Of a stretch of DNA of 64,000 bases, positions 11,317-22,953 are shown in pieces (position 1 is the stretch's first letter; every line of letters starts with the position of its first letter). The DNA lies in NCBI GenBank assembly GCA_030737835.1, contig CM060855.1, forward strand, positions 11,627,927-11,691,926, written 5' to 3'. The stretch comes from Acorus gramineus (lineage: Eukaryota > Streptophyta > Magnoliopsida > Acorales > Acoraceae). The notes under the pieces were generated by a model. It had not been told where the DNA came from and searched no databases. It saw nothing but the letters and a program-made list of their open reading frames with translations. A program made the position numbers and the translations under genes.

Positions 11317-12273
11317 AGGTTAAAGACATCTAAGTCCCTACAAACATGGAAAAACCCATATAAGTCCCTACTAAAATTAGGACAGACGTACGAGTCCCTG
11401 AAAACTCAGAAAAACCCAATTATCATCCCTGAGTTAAATTTCCATTCAAACTTAACGGAATATTCCCAGAATATTCTGTCACATATAATTGTGTTGACAT
11501 TGAAGTCCTTATAAACAGTCATAAAGACAAATTAGTCTCTGCAAAAGACAAAATTACCCCTGAAAGACTTTTACATTAAATTGTGTACACATTGCAGTCT
11601 CTGTAAACAATCATAAAGACAAATTAGTCCTTGCAAAAGACAAAATTGCCCCTGAAAGATTTTTACATTTAATTAGATAGACATTACAGTCCTTATAAAT
11701 AATCGTAAAGACAAATTGGTACATGTAAAAGACAAAAATGCCCCTGAAGAATTTTTACATTTAATTGTGTAGAAATTGCAGTATTTTAGAGGGTATTTAA
11801 TTTTTAAATTGCAATGTCTGCACAATTAAATGTAAAAATCATTCAAGGGTATTTTTGTCTTTTAGAGGGACCAATTTGTCTTTACGATTGTTTATAAGGA
11901 CTGTAATGTCTATTCAATTATATGTAAAAGTCTTTTAAGGGCAATTTTATCTTTTGCGGGGACTAATTTATCTTTATGATTATTTATAGGGACTACAATA
12001 TATACACAATTTAATGTAAAAGTTTTTTAGGGACAATTTTATCTTTTGCAGGGACTAATTTGTCTTTATGACTGTTTATAAGGACTTCAATGTCTACACA
12101 ATTATATGTGATGGAATATTCTAGGAATATTCCGTTACATTTGGATGGAAATTTAACTCAGGGATGATAATTGGGTTTTTCTGAGTTTTCAGGGACTCGT
12201 ACGTCTGTTCTAATTTTAGTAGGGACTTATATGGGTTTTCCCATGTTTGTAGGGACTTAGATGTTTTTAACCC
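11317..12273. mobile_element. Fold-back Mutator-like MITE, family 2 (957 bp), with empty-site allele in window
   Basis: The ends are AGGTTAAAGACATC and GATGTTTTTAACCC, and nearly the whole element folds back on itself about a centre near 11790. Each arm holds three tandem units of roughly 115 bp, each with phrases like AAAGACAAATTAGTC and CCCCTGAAAGA. It is flanked by TAAAATATA at 11308-11316 and 12274-12282. The right duplication copy has a single TAAAATATA at 16780-16788 and no element, proving insertion after the duplication. No coding capacity was seen. Confidence 0.9.
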
Positions 12274-12973
12274 TAAAATATAACTCCGGTCCATTGAATT
12301 GTAAATATCCATTTACGAGAGATCATATAATTTATCAAACAAAACATATTTCTCTTTAGAAAAATAAAACTTCACATAGAGATGCAAATAATGATTACTA
12401 AATGTCTAAATGTAAAAAGCTTATGTAAGTTTATTTATAAATATGTCATTGGTTTGGTTTATTTGTATTACTTTTTTGCAATAGGAGAAATATAGGAAGA
12501 TTCGACTATTTATTTAATGGTGATAATCGGAGAAATGTACAATATACAAGTCTTAATTATATTGCTACAAACAAAACAAAAAAAAAAAAAAGGAAGAAAA
12601 AACAAGAAAGTCCAGGGCACCAATTGTGGAAAGCCCAAGACATCCATTAATTTAAGCTTCTCACATGCAGGTACAATGGAGACCTCAATCATTTATTGAA
12701 ATATCACATGTTGCATATTTTTAAACGTGAGATATGAACATGTTGTTGTTTGTTTTTTTTTTTAATATCAGAAGGACCTTTCGTGGATGACTTTATGATT
12801 GAGCTAGGAAGACTACCTCCGTCTGTTTGTGTTAGTCCCACAAATTGAGATATGAACATGTTTGTATCTACAATTACATAAATTTTAGTTTTACTGTTTG
12901 ATAAACGCGAATCTAAACTGTTTAAATAACACATAAAACAATTGAGAATTCAATGTGTTTATTCACTTTATTA

Positions 12974-14331
12974 CAATAACAGTCATGATACCTAGGCCCC
13001 AAAATATAAGCCCCACTCACAAGCCCCATGAGGTGTCATCATCTCATTGGTTGTTTTTTTTGGTTTGTTGACTTTTTAAAAAATGGTAAAATGAAAATAC
13101 AAATATGTCCTTCATTAAAAATCTCTCTCATTAACCCAAATCCCTCAATTTTCTCTATTCGGTTATTACCTTTCCATGTCAATCTTGAAATCCATTTAAC
13201 CATTTCAAATTTTGAATTTTAAAATCCTTACCTAAATTACAATTGAATCTAAATTACACTAAAAAAGTTGGATATTTATTGTATTCAAATTTAAATAAAA
13301 AAATACATATGGTTACTATATGAATTAGTTACATCAAATACCTTTATTAAATATTTATATCTCTCACAACGATTTGTTACATTTACATCAGAATTGTTAC
13401 ATTTACATAAATATAACAAACAATTTCATTTTCCTACCTAAATATTTTACATTCCATGCAATGTTTAAACAATTTAGAAACAGATTATATTTTTAATAAT
13501 CAGTTACATTTTATAGAAAATGTCAAACACTTTTTTTATTGTGTGATACATTTAACAAACATATGTATTTGACTGTTATAGTAATAAATGTAACAAATAT
13601 AAATTACTATTTACATTGAAACAAATGCAATACAAATGTTACATTCATAAATGTAACAAATATAAATCAATACATGCATGCGGTTGACTGTTACATTTAC
13701 GAATGTAACAAAAATAATACAGATTTAAAAAATTACATTGTCAACAATGTAACAGTAACATCAAACAAACTACTCATATATAAAATGTAACGATTTCGAG
13801 TGTTACATTTAGATATTGAAACAAAAACAAATCAAAATGTGATAAATGACATTCAATACATGAAAAAAAATTGTGTTTAAATATTTAAAATAAAAAGCAA
13901 AACACAATTTTTTTACAAATCTAATAATGTCAAACCTGATCCGAGAGACATTGATGTGAGATCCAAATCGAAAAAAAAAAACGATTTCGTGCCTTCTCCT
14001 CAAAAATAGAATTTCTGATTTGCTCCCATGTATTCTTCATAAACAAAATCAATTCCGTAATGCAAAACCTCCTCATTTCGCATACAAGACAGATTTTTAA
14101 TTGTTTCAACATCAATGGTTTCTCCGGTCCCTCTTAAATATTATTGCAAGATTTTAAGAATCCATTAATGATAAATAAATACAGAATTTTTAGAATTAAA
14201 TGATACTCCACAATCATAGGGATACATGTTAAGGTAGTTATCAAGTAAAGGGTATCATAGACAATGTACACTTGCCACATCATGGGGCCTGTGATGGGGC
14301 CTGGAAAATTGGGGCCTATGAATCATTATTG
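12974..14331. mobile_element. GGCCCC-ended element full of TGTTACATTT motifs (1.36 kb)
   Basis: The termini are inverted repeats: CAATAACAGTCATGATACCT at the left and the complement of CAATAATGATTCATAGGCCC at the right, followed by GGCCCCAT phrases in both arms. TATTA flanks both sides (12969-12973 and 14332-14336), and the right duplication copy lacks the element. The interior (about 13370-13810) holds a dozen or more TGTTACATTT / AAATGTAACA motifs, often as closely spaced inverted pairs. There is no convincing open frame. I could not assign a superfamily: a 5-bp duplication does not fit the common MITE classes neatly. Confidence 0.75.
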
Positions 14332-14543
14332 TATTAAATCAGTTTATAGCTTTTGAAAAATCCTCCTCCTCCGAAGGAAAGCGAGATCGATTGAAACAAC
14401 GCCTTTCAAAAGTGGGCCTGATTAAACCACGTGTTTGGACAACCTATCCAAGTGGCCCTTAGTTTATTTGTCTCACTCGCATTTATTATCTTGTAAGGGT
14501 TCATGAAGTCTTATCCTTTTGCACTATTTTTAGGTTATTTTTT

Positions 14544-17500
14544 AATTAGATTGTTGTCATTTGGAATTGACATTTGGATAACTACGCTATTCACATGGAC
14601 CCCAAGCAACTCAATATGCACAAATGATGTTTGATTGGATTAGAGTTGTTGTGGGAGCAAACAAATGTAGACCAATTTGTTAGAGTGTCAAAATAATGCT
14701 AGCTACAATTAACAATTCCCATAATGTTGCATCTCTTCCATGATTCACACCAAAAACGTTTTTTTTTTCCATCATCGTTTATAGAAAATTCATTCTCCAT
14801 TTAATGAGATGTGGATAACTCACCCACCCAAGAGTTCTAATATAAAAAAATAAAATATATACTTTAATTAATTAATTATATTAAATCTGTTCACAAGAAA
14901 AAACCATATGTTTTAAAACACAAATATAGTTAACGAAAATGTGACTGCACTCGTGAATGCACATAAGAGCTGTGCATGCAACGTTACAACAAATGTAATT
15001 CCAAAATTGTCATGTAATGAGGTGTAATTTTTATGGGATATTGTTACGCACAATCCTTGTTTCAGTCCACACATTTTGAATTTTTTAAAAATAGTCATCT
15101 AATGAGATATATTTTTTTTATAAAAAAATAGTATATAATAAATCCATTTATAAAAAATGTGAAAAATTTCTAACGAAGTATATATTTTTATTAAGCTGAG
15201 TATATGAGACTACCAGTATATATAATATTGTAATTGAGGCTAGAAAAAATGTTGCGTGTAATGACATTCATTTCTTTTTTACACGGGGAAACCTTAATCA
15301 TAAAAATATATAAAAATAAGGGAAAAATCGATCTAGCTCCCTGAAAACTTATGAAAATCAGAAAAAATCCCTATAAAATTGATAAATCCCCTAGAGTCCT
15401 TATCTTATTAGATAATAATTATTTTAATCCTTATAACTAACCAGATATGTGGTTAACCCTAACCATGCATGGTAAATTACTGTTATACCCTTTTAATATT
15501 TATTTTCTTTGTTAGAAAAAATCGATATAACTCCCTGAAAACTTATGAAAATAAAAAAAAAGTCCATGTGAAATTTAAAAATTGTCTTAACTTCCATAAA
15601 TCTTCTAAAAATCATATATAAAAAATTCCATGTGATTATCTAAAAATATATACTCATTTATTTAAATATTTTTAAACAAATTATAGTTTTATAGTCAAGG
15701 TGTTATGCTTTTTATTGTTAATAATTTTGAGTTAAAAATGTATTATAGAATTTTGATTTAGTTTTTAAATTGTTTTCTCTACTGATTTTGTAATGGAGTT
15801 AATGAAACTGTAATTTTTTTTTTGTTCAGTCTCTGTAATGAGATTGAGGAGAAAAAAATGTTGAAAAATGACTAATTTTGTAGATTAATTGAGGTTCGAT
15901 GGATATTTTTTTTTTTACAAATGAGGATGACATTTCAGGACATGAGGATGTTGAAAAATGACAGGGGTATTTTTGTCTTACAAAAAAACTACATTTGATT
16001 TTATAAAGTTTGTAGGGACTGAATCCAATTTTGATAAGTTTCTGAGAACTTATTTCAATATACTCTTGATCGGGGGACTAAATTCGTTAACCATATACAC
16101 TTTATAGAGATCTATAATGATTTTCTTATTTTAGAGGAATTTTTTGTGATTTCAAGAAGATTGCAGGGAGTTAAAAAAGATTTTTCCCTAAAAATAAATG
16201 TAAGATACTCACGCACGTTAACTCATTGTTAAGATAGTGATACAAGCTCAATCGTTGAATGATTATCAGTTGCTTTTTAAATTTTATTAAGATTGGAAAT
16301 CGTACAAAAACTTAATGATTGTGAAAGCTTTTGTTATTAGACAATTAAGAATGCATGGAATTTGTGATTAGAAAGGGACCTTGGTATAATCTAATCAATA
16401 TATTATAATGCCTTATAAAGATAAGGATTATAAGGGGATCAATGGATATGATTTATTAATCTTTACATTTAAATTATAATTTTCCCATCTGTTTAGTCAT
16501 TTTCGTAAGATTACAAAACATTTGCCAACAAAGCATATATAGCTTATTTGGAGATGCATGGATGAAGCTTTGCATGCAAATTCAAACTTCTATAAAGCGT
16601 TCATTTAGAGAAAACTTTTATCATTCAGACACTAAACAGCATGAAGCGGTCCGAAAAAATAGACACATTTACACAATTACATGATCTTGCATGTAATCCC
16701 GCATGCAATCTTATGAATTTCGAGGGTTTTTTTTTATAAAATGTATATTTTATATAATGAAGCATGATTTTTTGTAACATAAAATATAACTCCGGTCCAT
16801 TGAATTGTAAATATCCATTTACGAGAGATCATATAATTTTTCAAACAAAGCATATTTTTTATTAGAAAAATAAAATTTTACATAGAGATGTAAATAATGA
16901 CTACTAAATGTCTAAATGTAAAAAGCTTATGTAAGTTTATTTATAAATATGTCATTGGTTTGGTTTATTTGTATTACTTTTTTGCAATAGGAGAAATATA
17001 GGAAGATTCGACTATTTATTTAATGGTGATAATCGGAGAAATGTACAATATACAAGTCTTAATTATATTGCTACAAAAAAAAAAAAAGGAAGAAAAAACA
17101 AGAAAGTCCAGGGCACCAATTGTGGAAAGTCCAAGACATCCATTAATTTAAACTTCTGACATGCAAGTACAATGGAGACCTCATTCATTTATTGAAATAT
17201 CACATGTTTCATATTTTTAAACGTGAGAGATGAACATGTTGTTTTTTTTTAATATCGAAAGGACCTTTCGTGAATGACTTTATGATTGAGCTAGAAAGAT
17301 CTCCGTTTGTCTTGATCCCACAAATGAGATATGAACATGTTTGTATCTGCAATTACATAAATTTTAGTTTTACTGTTCGATAAACGCGAATCTAAACTGT
17401 TTAAATAACACATAAAATAATTGAGAATTCAATGTATTTATTCTCTTTGTTAAATTTATAGCTTTTGAAAAATCATCCTCCTCCAAGGGAAAGCGAGATC

Positions 17501-17654
17501 GATTGAAACAACGCCTTTCAAAAGTGGGCCTGATTAAACCACGTGTTTGGACAACCTATCCAAGTGGCCCTTAGTTTATTTGTCTCACCGGCATTTATTA
17601 TCTTGTAATCATGTTTGAGGGTTCATGAAGTCTTATCCTTTTGCATTATTTTTT
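14544..17654. repeat. Tandem duplication, right copy (3.11 kb)
   Basis: This is nearly identical to the left copy over its whole length, with scattered substitutions and small indels. It keeps the empty site of the 957-bp fold-back element at 16780-16788 and the uninterrupted site of the second insertion near 17450. It shares the fold-back element at 15320-16188, which must predate the duplication. Its right border meets the start of another fold-back element at 17655. Confidence 0.93.
15320..16188. mobile_element. Fold-back Mutator-like MITE, family 1, right copy
   Basis: This is the paralogue of the element at 9848-10710, carried along in the tandem duplication. The target duplication is exact here: TAAAAATAA at 15311-15319 and 16189-16197. 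The ends read GGGAAAAATC and GATTTTTCCC. Interior phrases such as CTCCCTGAAAACTTATGAAA recur, so the arms themselves contain sub-repeats. Confidence 0.8.
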
Positions 17655-18543
17655 GGGTTAATTGTTCAAATACTTCAACAGCCAACCTCCAATATTTCTT
17701 GTGCTCCACCTTTTAATTTTTTTTTTTTTTACCCTTGTAGCAAACATCTAATTTTTTTTTATCCTCATCCCTTTAATTTCCCCAGTCCCACAAACCCGTA
17801 GTTTTTCCTAGTGCATATATGTTTTATATAACTTTTGGAGCACAAAATACAATTTCTGCAAATATTATCTGTAAGTGCATTACTATACATGTTATGTAAA
17901 AATGCTAACTTGCAAAACACTAGAAAAACATACATTAATGCATAATACCTGAAAATATTTTATCACAATAAATACATCAAAGCACTTGAATTCATCTAAT
18001 GTTTGCATTCCGATGTTCTTTTCCTACCTTAATGAACTAAGATGTTGTATTTAATCTGATCATTTTCATGTCATTTTGGTTGAAATCAAATCCATTGTTA
18101 CACCTTCGAGTTAGCAAGCGTACATCATTAGGAAGAAAGCGCAGTTCAAACTATATTAGAGATGCAATAATTAGTCAAACACTCAAATAAATCAAACGTC
18201 AACATGTACTTCATGACAATATAAGAAATATATATATATTAATGTTATGCATTAATGTATGTTTCTCTAGTGTTTTGCAAGTTATCATTTTTACATGACA
18301 TAATAATGCATTTACAGATAATATTTACATAAATTACATTTTGGGTTCTCCAAAGTACAGGAAATATATATGCGCTTATACAGGGGGGAAACTGCGATTT
18401 TGTGGGACTGGGGGAATTAAATGGATGAGGGTAGAAAAAAAAAATTAGGCGTTCACTGCAGGGGTAATTTTTTTTTTTTTTCAAAAGGTGGGGGCACAAA
18501 AAATGTTAGGGGTTGACTGCAGGGGTATTTGGACAATTCACTC
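17655..18543. mobile_element. Fold-back Mutator-like MITE, family 3 (889 bp)
   Basis: Arms of roughly 190 bp are inverted copies: the left starts GGGTTAATTGTTCAAATAC and the right ends GTATTTGGACAATTCACTC. Both arms include a T-rich tract and a phrase about GTGCTCCACCTTTT / AAAAGGTGGGGGCAC. The flanks are TTATTTTTT (17646-17654) and TTATTCTTT (18544-18552), a 9-bp duplication with one mismatch. The middle is unrelated AT-rich DNA. Confidence 0.75.
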
Positions 18544-18617
18544 TTATTCTTTTTAGTAAACTACAATGTAATTAATCCTATATTGCAATTTGCAAAAACT
18601 CCATTATATATTGGATG

Positions 18618-19488
18618 CAGTGACGGAGCCAAAAATTTGTTTTAGTGGGGAGAAATTTTAACTACAATTTTTTTCTAATCGACAATAATCGGATGATATT
18701 TTTTTTTTAAAATAAAGATTTATCTATTAAGAAATAAAAAAAGATGTTTAGAATTTTGTAATTTGGATATGCAAACAAACAAAAAACACAACAAAAGGAT
18801 GATATTAACTACATCTTTTAAATCTATTCAAAAAATTAAAACAGATCATTTATGAGTTTATTTTGGAGTTGAGGAAGTCTTCTAAAATATAGTATATATA
18901 ATATAATGTTCTAGCCAACCTTAGTTTCAAGCAATATGGTTGGTTTTGAATTATGATAGCCTCCTAATATAAACACAAAAAACAGAAATTTATTTGTACA
19001 GATAAAAGAATATCAATCTAATTGTATTTCCATATAATTATTAAATGCCTGAATAAGCTATATGTGAACAAAACGGAAACTAAAAACTAAAACATGAAAT
19101 AATAACATGGTTGTATATATGGGCATCATGAATGACTCCACCGCCTAAACACTGGTTTGGACAAATTTTTCCAACTATGTTATTTGCCTGATGAAAATGA
19201 TGGACCTGTGATTTTAAGAATACAAACTTGGATATATTGTAATTTGGGATCATCACTGGTAGTTCTTTTTTAAAATAAAATGGATAACTATGTCATTCAA
19301 ATTGATTGGATTGGATCATGCCGTGCAACTCCTCATATTTGCCAACCCTTCTGTATCTCTTTCAAAGAGAGACAACATGAGAATAATTTTTTCTTTTCTA
19401 AATTAATTGATCATTTTACACATACATTAGTGCCTGTCTTGTTCTCTAGGATTTTTTAAAATTTTATAATAACCTAGCGCCGCCCCTG
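18618..19488. mobile_element. Degraded hAT-type element
   Basis: The left end CAGTGACGGAGCCA and the right end GGCGCTAGG... (seen as CCTAGCGCCGCCCCTG on +) are diverged forms of the CAGGGGCGGAGCTAG inverted terminus known from plant hAT elements. No 8-bp target duplication survives and no transposase frame is present, so this is an old non-autonomous copy. Confidence 0.5.
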
Positions 19489-22400
19489 TGTACAGTATAT
19501 ACTATTCACCCAAGCCAAATATCAAAACATAAAGCTCCGCCAGTGATGCGATGTTAGCCCGTGTTGGAACCACCATATTATATTGCTCGTCATTATAGAT
19601 GATGATAAGATCAAGATAGATAATTATATGACAAGTATAAGAAGACATTTGTTTGTTTGTCCAGTTTTTTTATAATTTCCATTAGAAAATATATAAATCA
19701 ATTTTGTTTGTTTGGTTTAAATTGAATATCACAGCGTGGATAATGTTTTATGACTTTGTAAGTGACATTTTTACACATATCATAGACGTGATATGTTTTG
19801 GCCTTTTGGTTCAAATTAGTATGGAAGATGTATATTTTATATATATTGATTATGTTTGTTACAACTTAAATTTACTGATGAGAAATTATAACTTATAAAT
19901 TATGGATTTTAACTTTTTTCTGATAAGCAGTTGACATATTAATTTGTTGTAGCTATTGAAAAGTAGAGAATAAACATGTTTGTTACCCTAAGTTGTCAAA
20001 CAATTTTTTATTGTGTAATTGTCATAAATAGCCTTTTCAAATGTAGAAATTAAATTAAATTTATATTTCATAAATGAAGTGATTTTAATTTATTTATAAA
20101 ATTAGTTTTACAAATATGTAGAAGAGAATGGATAAAATATTCAAAATACATAAAAATCATCAAATTACAAATGGCTCTTCAAAACTAATGAAAATAATGG
20201 AGGCTCACAACACATTTTTAGTAGGTGATGATGATGATCCACTTGTCCTCTATTAACATTAAATAATATGTAATTTTTTTTTAATGAAATCATGAATTCC
20301 ACATTAATTTAAAAAAGTAGAATTTGAGAGACAAAAAATAGAACTTGTTTTACCCAAAGAAAATGCTACAATCCAAAGTATCAACAATTTTTATTTATTT
20401 ATTTCCCATGGTGTTTTTGGAAGGTGAGAGGAAAAGTTAGAGGAGATGAAGAAACTTGGATATTTTAATAAATTGGATATCAGTAAATAATGAATTGTAA
20501 TTATGCCTAAAAGATTTTTTTAAAATAATCCATAAGTTATAATATGAAAAGCACCCCTAACCCAACTTAGAGATTATGAATTTTTTAAGCTGTTATTAAC
20601 TTACATAAGTTCCAATAAATTTAAACAAACGTGCAACAACTACTTATTTTAAGTTAAAAGCTATTATCTCCAACTTATAAGTTTTAACAAACATATACAT
20701 TATATTGTATATGTATACCTTATATGAAATTATTATATGATCTTATACTCACTAATTGAAGCATGATTAAGAGATTTCATATATACTTATAAAACAAACA
20801 ATATTTTATAAGCTGTATGATTCTATCTGTCCACATATAAATGTGTAACAGTAATAGGGGTTACTAAGAAAATATTACATCAAATCTTAATTTTTAATCC
20901 AACTTTTAATTCTATTAATTTATTTGAGGTCATATGTATTTATATAATAATGCTTTCTTTCAGTATGTCTCCCAAATAATGAAATAAATGCATGTATATA
21001 TGATCCGGCCGGAAGCCAAAGTTTAGGTTATTTTTAGGACTGGTGTATCAAAACATAATTTCTATAACTAAAGTCTTATCTCGGAGAAATGATTCCTTAT
21101 GAGCCACTTGGAGTCCAATGAAAAATATAATAATAAAAAAATCAGCGTAAGAGATCCTAGGTTTCTAATCTAACACTTCATTTTTGGCAGGGCCTACGAA
21201 GGGCATTTGTTTGAAATGTAAAAGATTCTATGCATGAGGGCATCTTTGTATAATTAATACTATTATATTCACAATAACAAAAATATATATAAAACACTTC
21301 TTCCGTATGCCCACCACTCCATAAATCCATAGATCATGCGCCATATAAGCATTTCATAAGTTTATAATACAAATTCATATATTTCACGTGTTGGTCCACC
21401 ATCCAAATACGTTAATAACACACGTTTCATGTGCTAGTCCAACAACCAAAACAAAACAAAAAATAATGCATGAGTGATCTTTATTCATTACAGTTCTTTA
21501 TGACAAGTAGGGGTTTAATTATTAATTGTAACAGCCTAATAGTTGTCATCTTCAATAATTATACACCAAATGAAGATATACCAATTGATTAATTAACCTT
21601 GCATAATAAAATATGTACACAAAAGACAGCCATTTAAGACGTGCCGAATAGTGGTCCAACTGCAAATTTTGGATTACATTAATAAACCTTTTTTTATTAT
21701 TGTCGTTTACTCACATGGGCTGTACGTGAAGTTAGCTACTTGTCTACGTCTGTAAATAAAGAATTATATAATATAAGAGAATTAGGTTCCATTTGACAAG
21801 TTGGAATATATTAAACCATTTTTATATTATCATTTATGACATGATCTATTAAGGTTTGACTAGATCCGGAAAACTAGTGTTAAAAAAGAATACAAGGAAT
21901 CTGCGTACATCAAAAACGTCCTCCCGTGGTATGCTTTCAAGGCATGCACCTCGTAATATAATATCTTAATTCCAGGTTTCTGAGATATAAATATTAACAT
22001 TCAAACTTAATTTTTTTTTTTTTTCAAATTCAAAATTGATGTAAATGTTTTTCAGATAATTGACATGTTTAGGCATTATTATGATCGTGATATACAAAGA
22101 GTACAATAATGTTACTTAAATTTTAAAAAATATAAATATGATCAGATCCAATAAACCTGTATAAACATAAGAATATAAGGAATTTGGGTACATCAAAAAT
22201 GTCCTCCCTTAATCGGTAAACTTTCAATGCAGGCACCTGGTAATCTAATACCTTAATTCCAGTGTTTTTAAAGTATTGAGTGTTAATATTTAAATTTGAA
22301 ACTCTTTTTTCAAATTCATAATTGTCGTGAAATATTTTTTTTGAAATAATTTGACATGTCTAAACACTATTATGATCATGATATACAAAGAGTGGAATGA

Positions 22401-22840
22401 CATTATTTAAATTTTGAAAACTGTAATCAATAGTATTGTATAATTGAAATTAAAATAATTAAGGCACATATATACACACACATATAAATATTAAATCATT
22501 CTACATATTTGAATACATGATAATCATATCTCTAAGATTTTGAGGATATAACTGAGAGGGTTTATCACTGATGTGAACCTCCATTGACGTGTACTTGCTC
22601 TCTTCGTTGCAATGAAGAAGTCATGCCAAAAGATGGACTCAATGAATTAGTGACTTTAAATATAGGAATCACTATTCACTCACAGGGTGCTTAGAAAGGT
22701 CATTATCCCAAACTCTCCTTCGACCCATACCAAGATATCTCCACTAAAATGATTTTGCTTTTCCTACATGTTAGGCAACTCAAGTTTCACATGTTTTCCT
22801 CGTCCATACCCACGTCAGCAAAACCTATCCAATCCTCACT
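19489..22840. other. AT-rich intergenic DNA upstream of patatin gene A
   Basis: No gene was recognised. An imperfect internal duplication is visible: 21830-22130 and 22140-22440 share phrases such as ATCAAAAACGTCCTCCC / ATCAAAAATGTCCTCCC, CTTAATTCCAG and GATATACAAAGAGT. The last few hundred bases before 22850 should contain gene A's promoter. Confidence 0.45.
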
Positions 22841-22849
22841 TGCTTCATC

Positions 22850-22857
22850 TATAAATA
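22850..22857 (+). promoter_or_regulatory. TATA box of patatin gene A
   Basis: TATAAATA lies 97 bases before the predicted start codon, in a typical plant context with CACGTCAG just upstream (22810-22817). A transcription start near 22880 would give a 5' UTR of about 70 bases rich in CA and CATCTTC repeats. Confidence 0.7.
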
Positions 22858-22953
22858 GGACTCCATAACACAAACATAAACACACACAACAACAACCTCT
22901 CATCATCATCTTCTTCTTCAGTAGATAATTAGAGCTTCTTTTGCCTATCTACC

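Larger units (their letters stand above)
9080..14543. repeat. Tandem duplication, left copy (5.46 kb, with two later insertions)
   Basis: The sequence from 9080 (AATTAGATTGTTGTCATTTG) reappears in the same orientation from 14544, and the copies abut head to tail. The left copy is longer because it contains a fold-back element at 11317-12273 and another element at 12974-14331 that the right copy lacks. Subtracting these and their target duplications leaves about 3.13 kb, against 3.11 kb for the right copy. No gene is carried. Confidence 0.93.

Noticed and set aside
11317-12273. Regularly spaced repeats as a CRISPR-like array
   Set aside because: The units are ~115 bp, diverged and arranged as two inverted arms with a 9-bp target duplication in a plant genome: a fold-back transposon.
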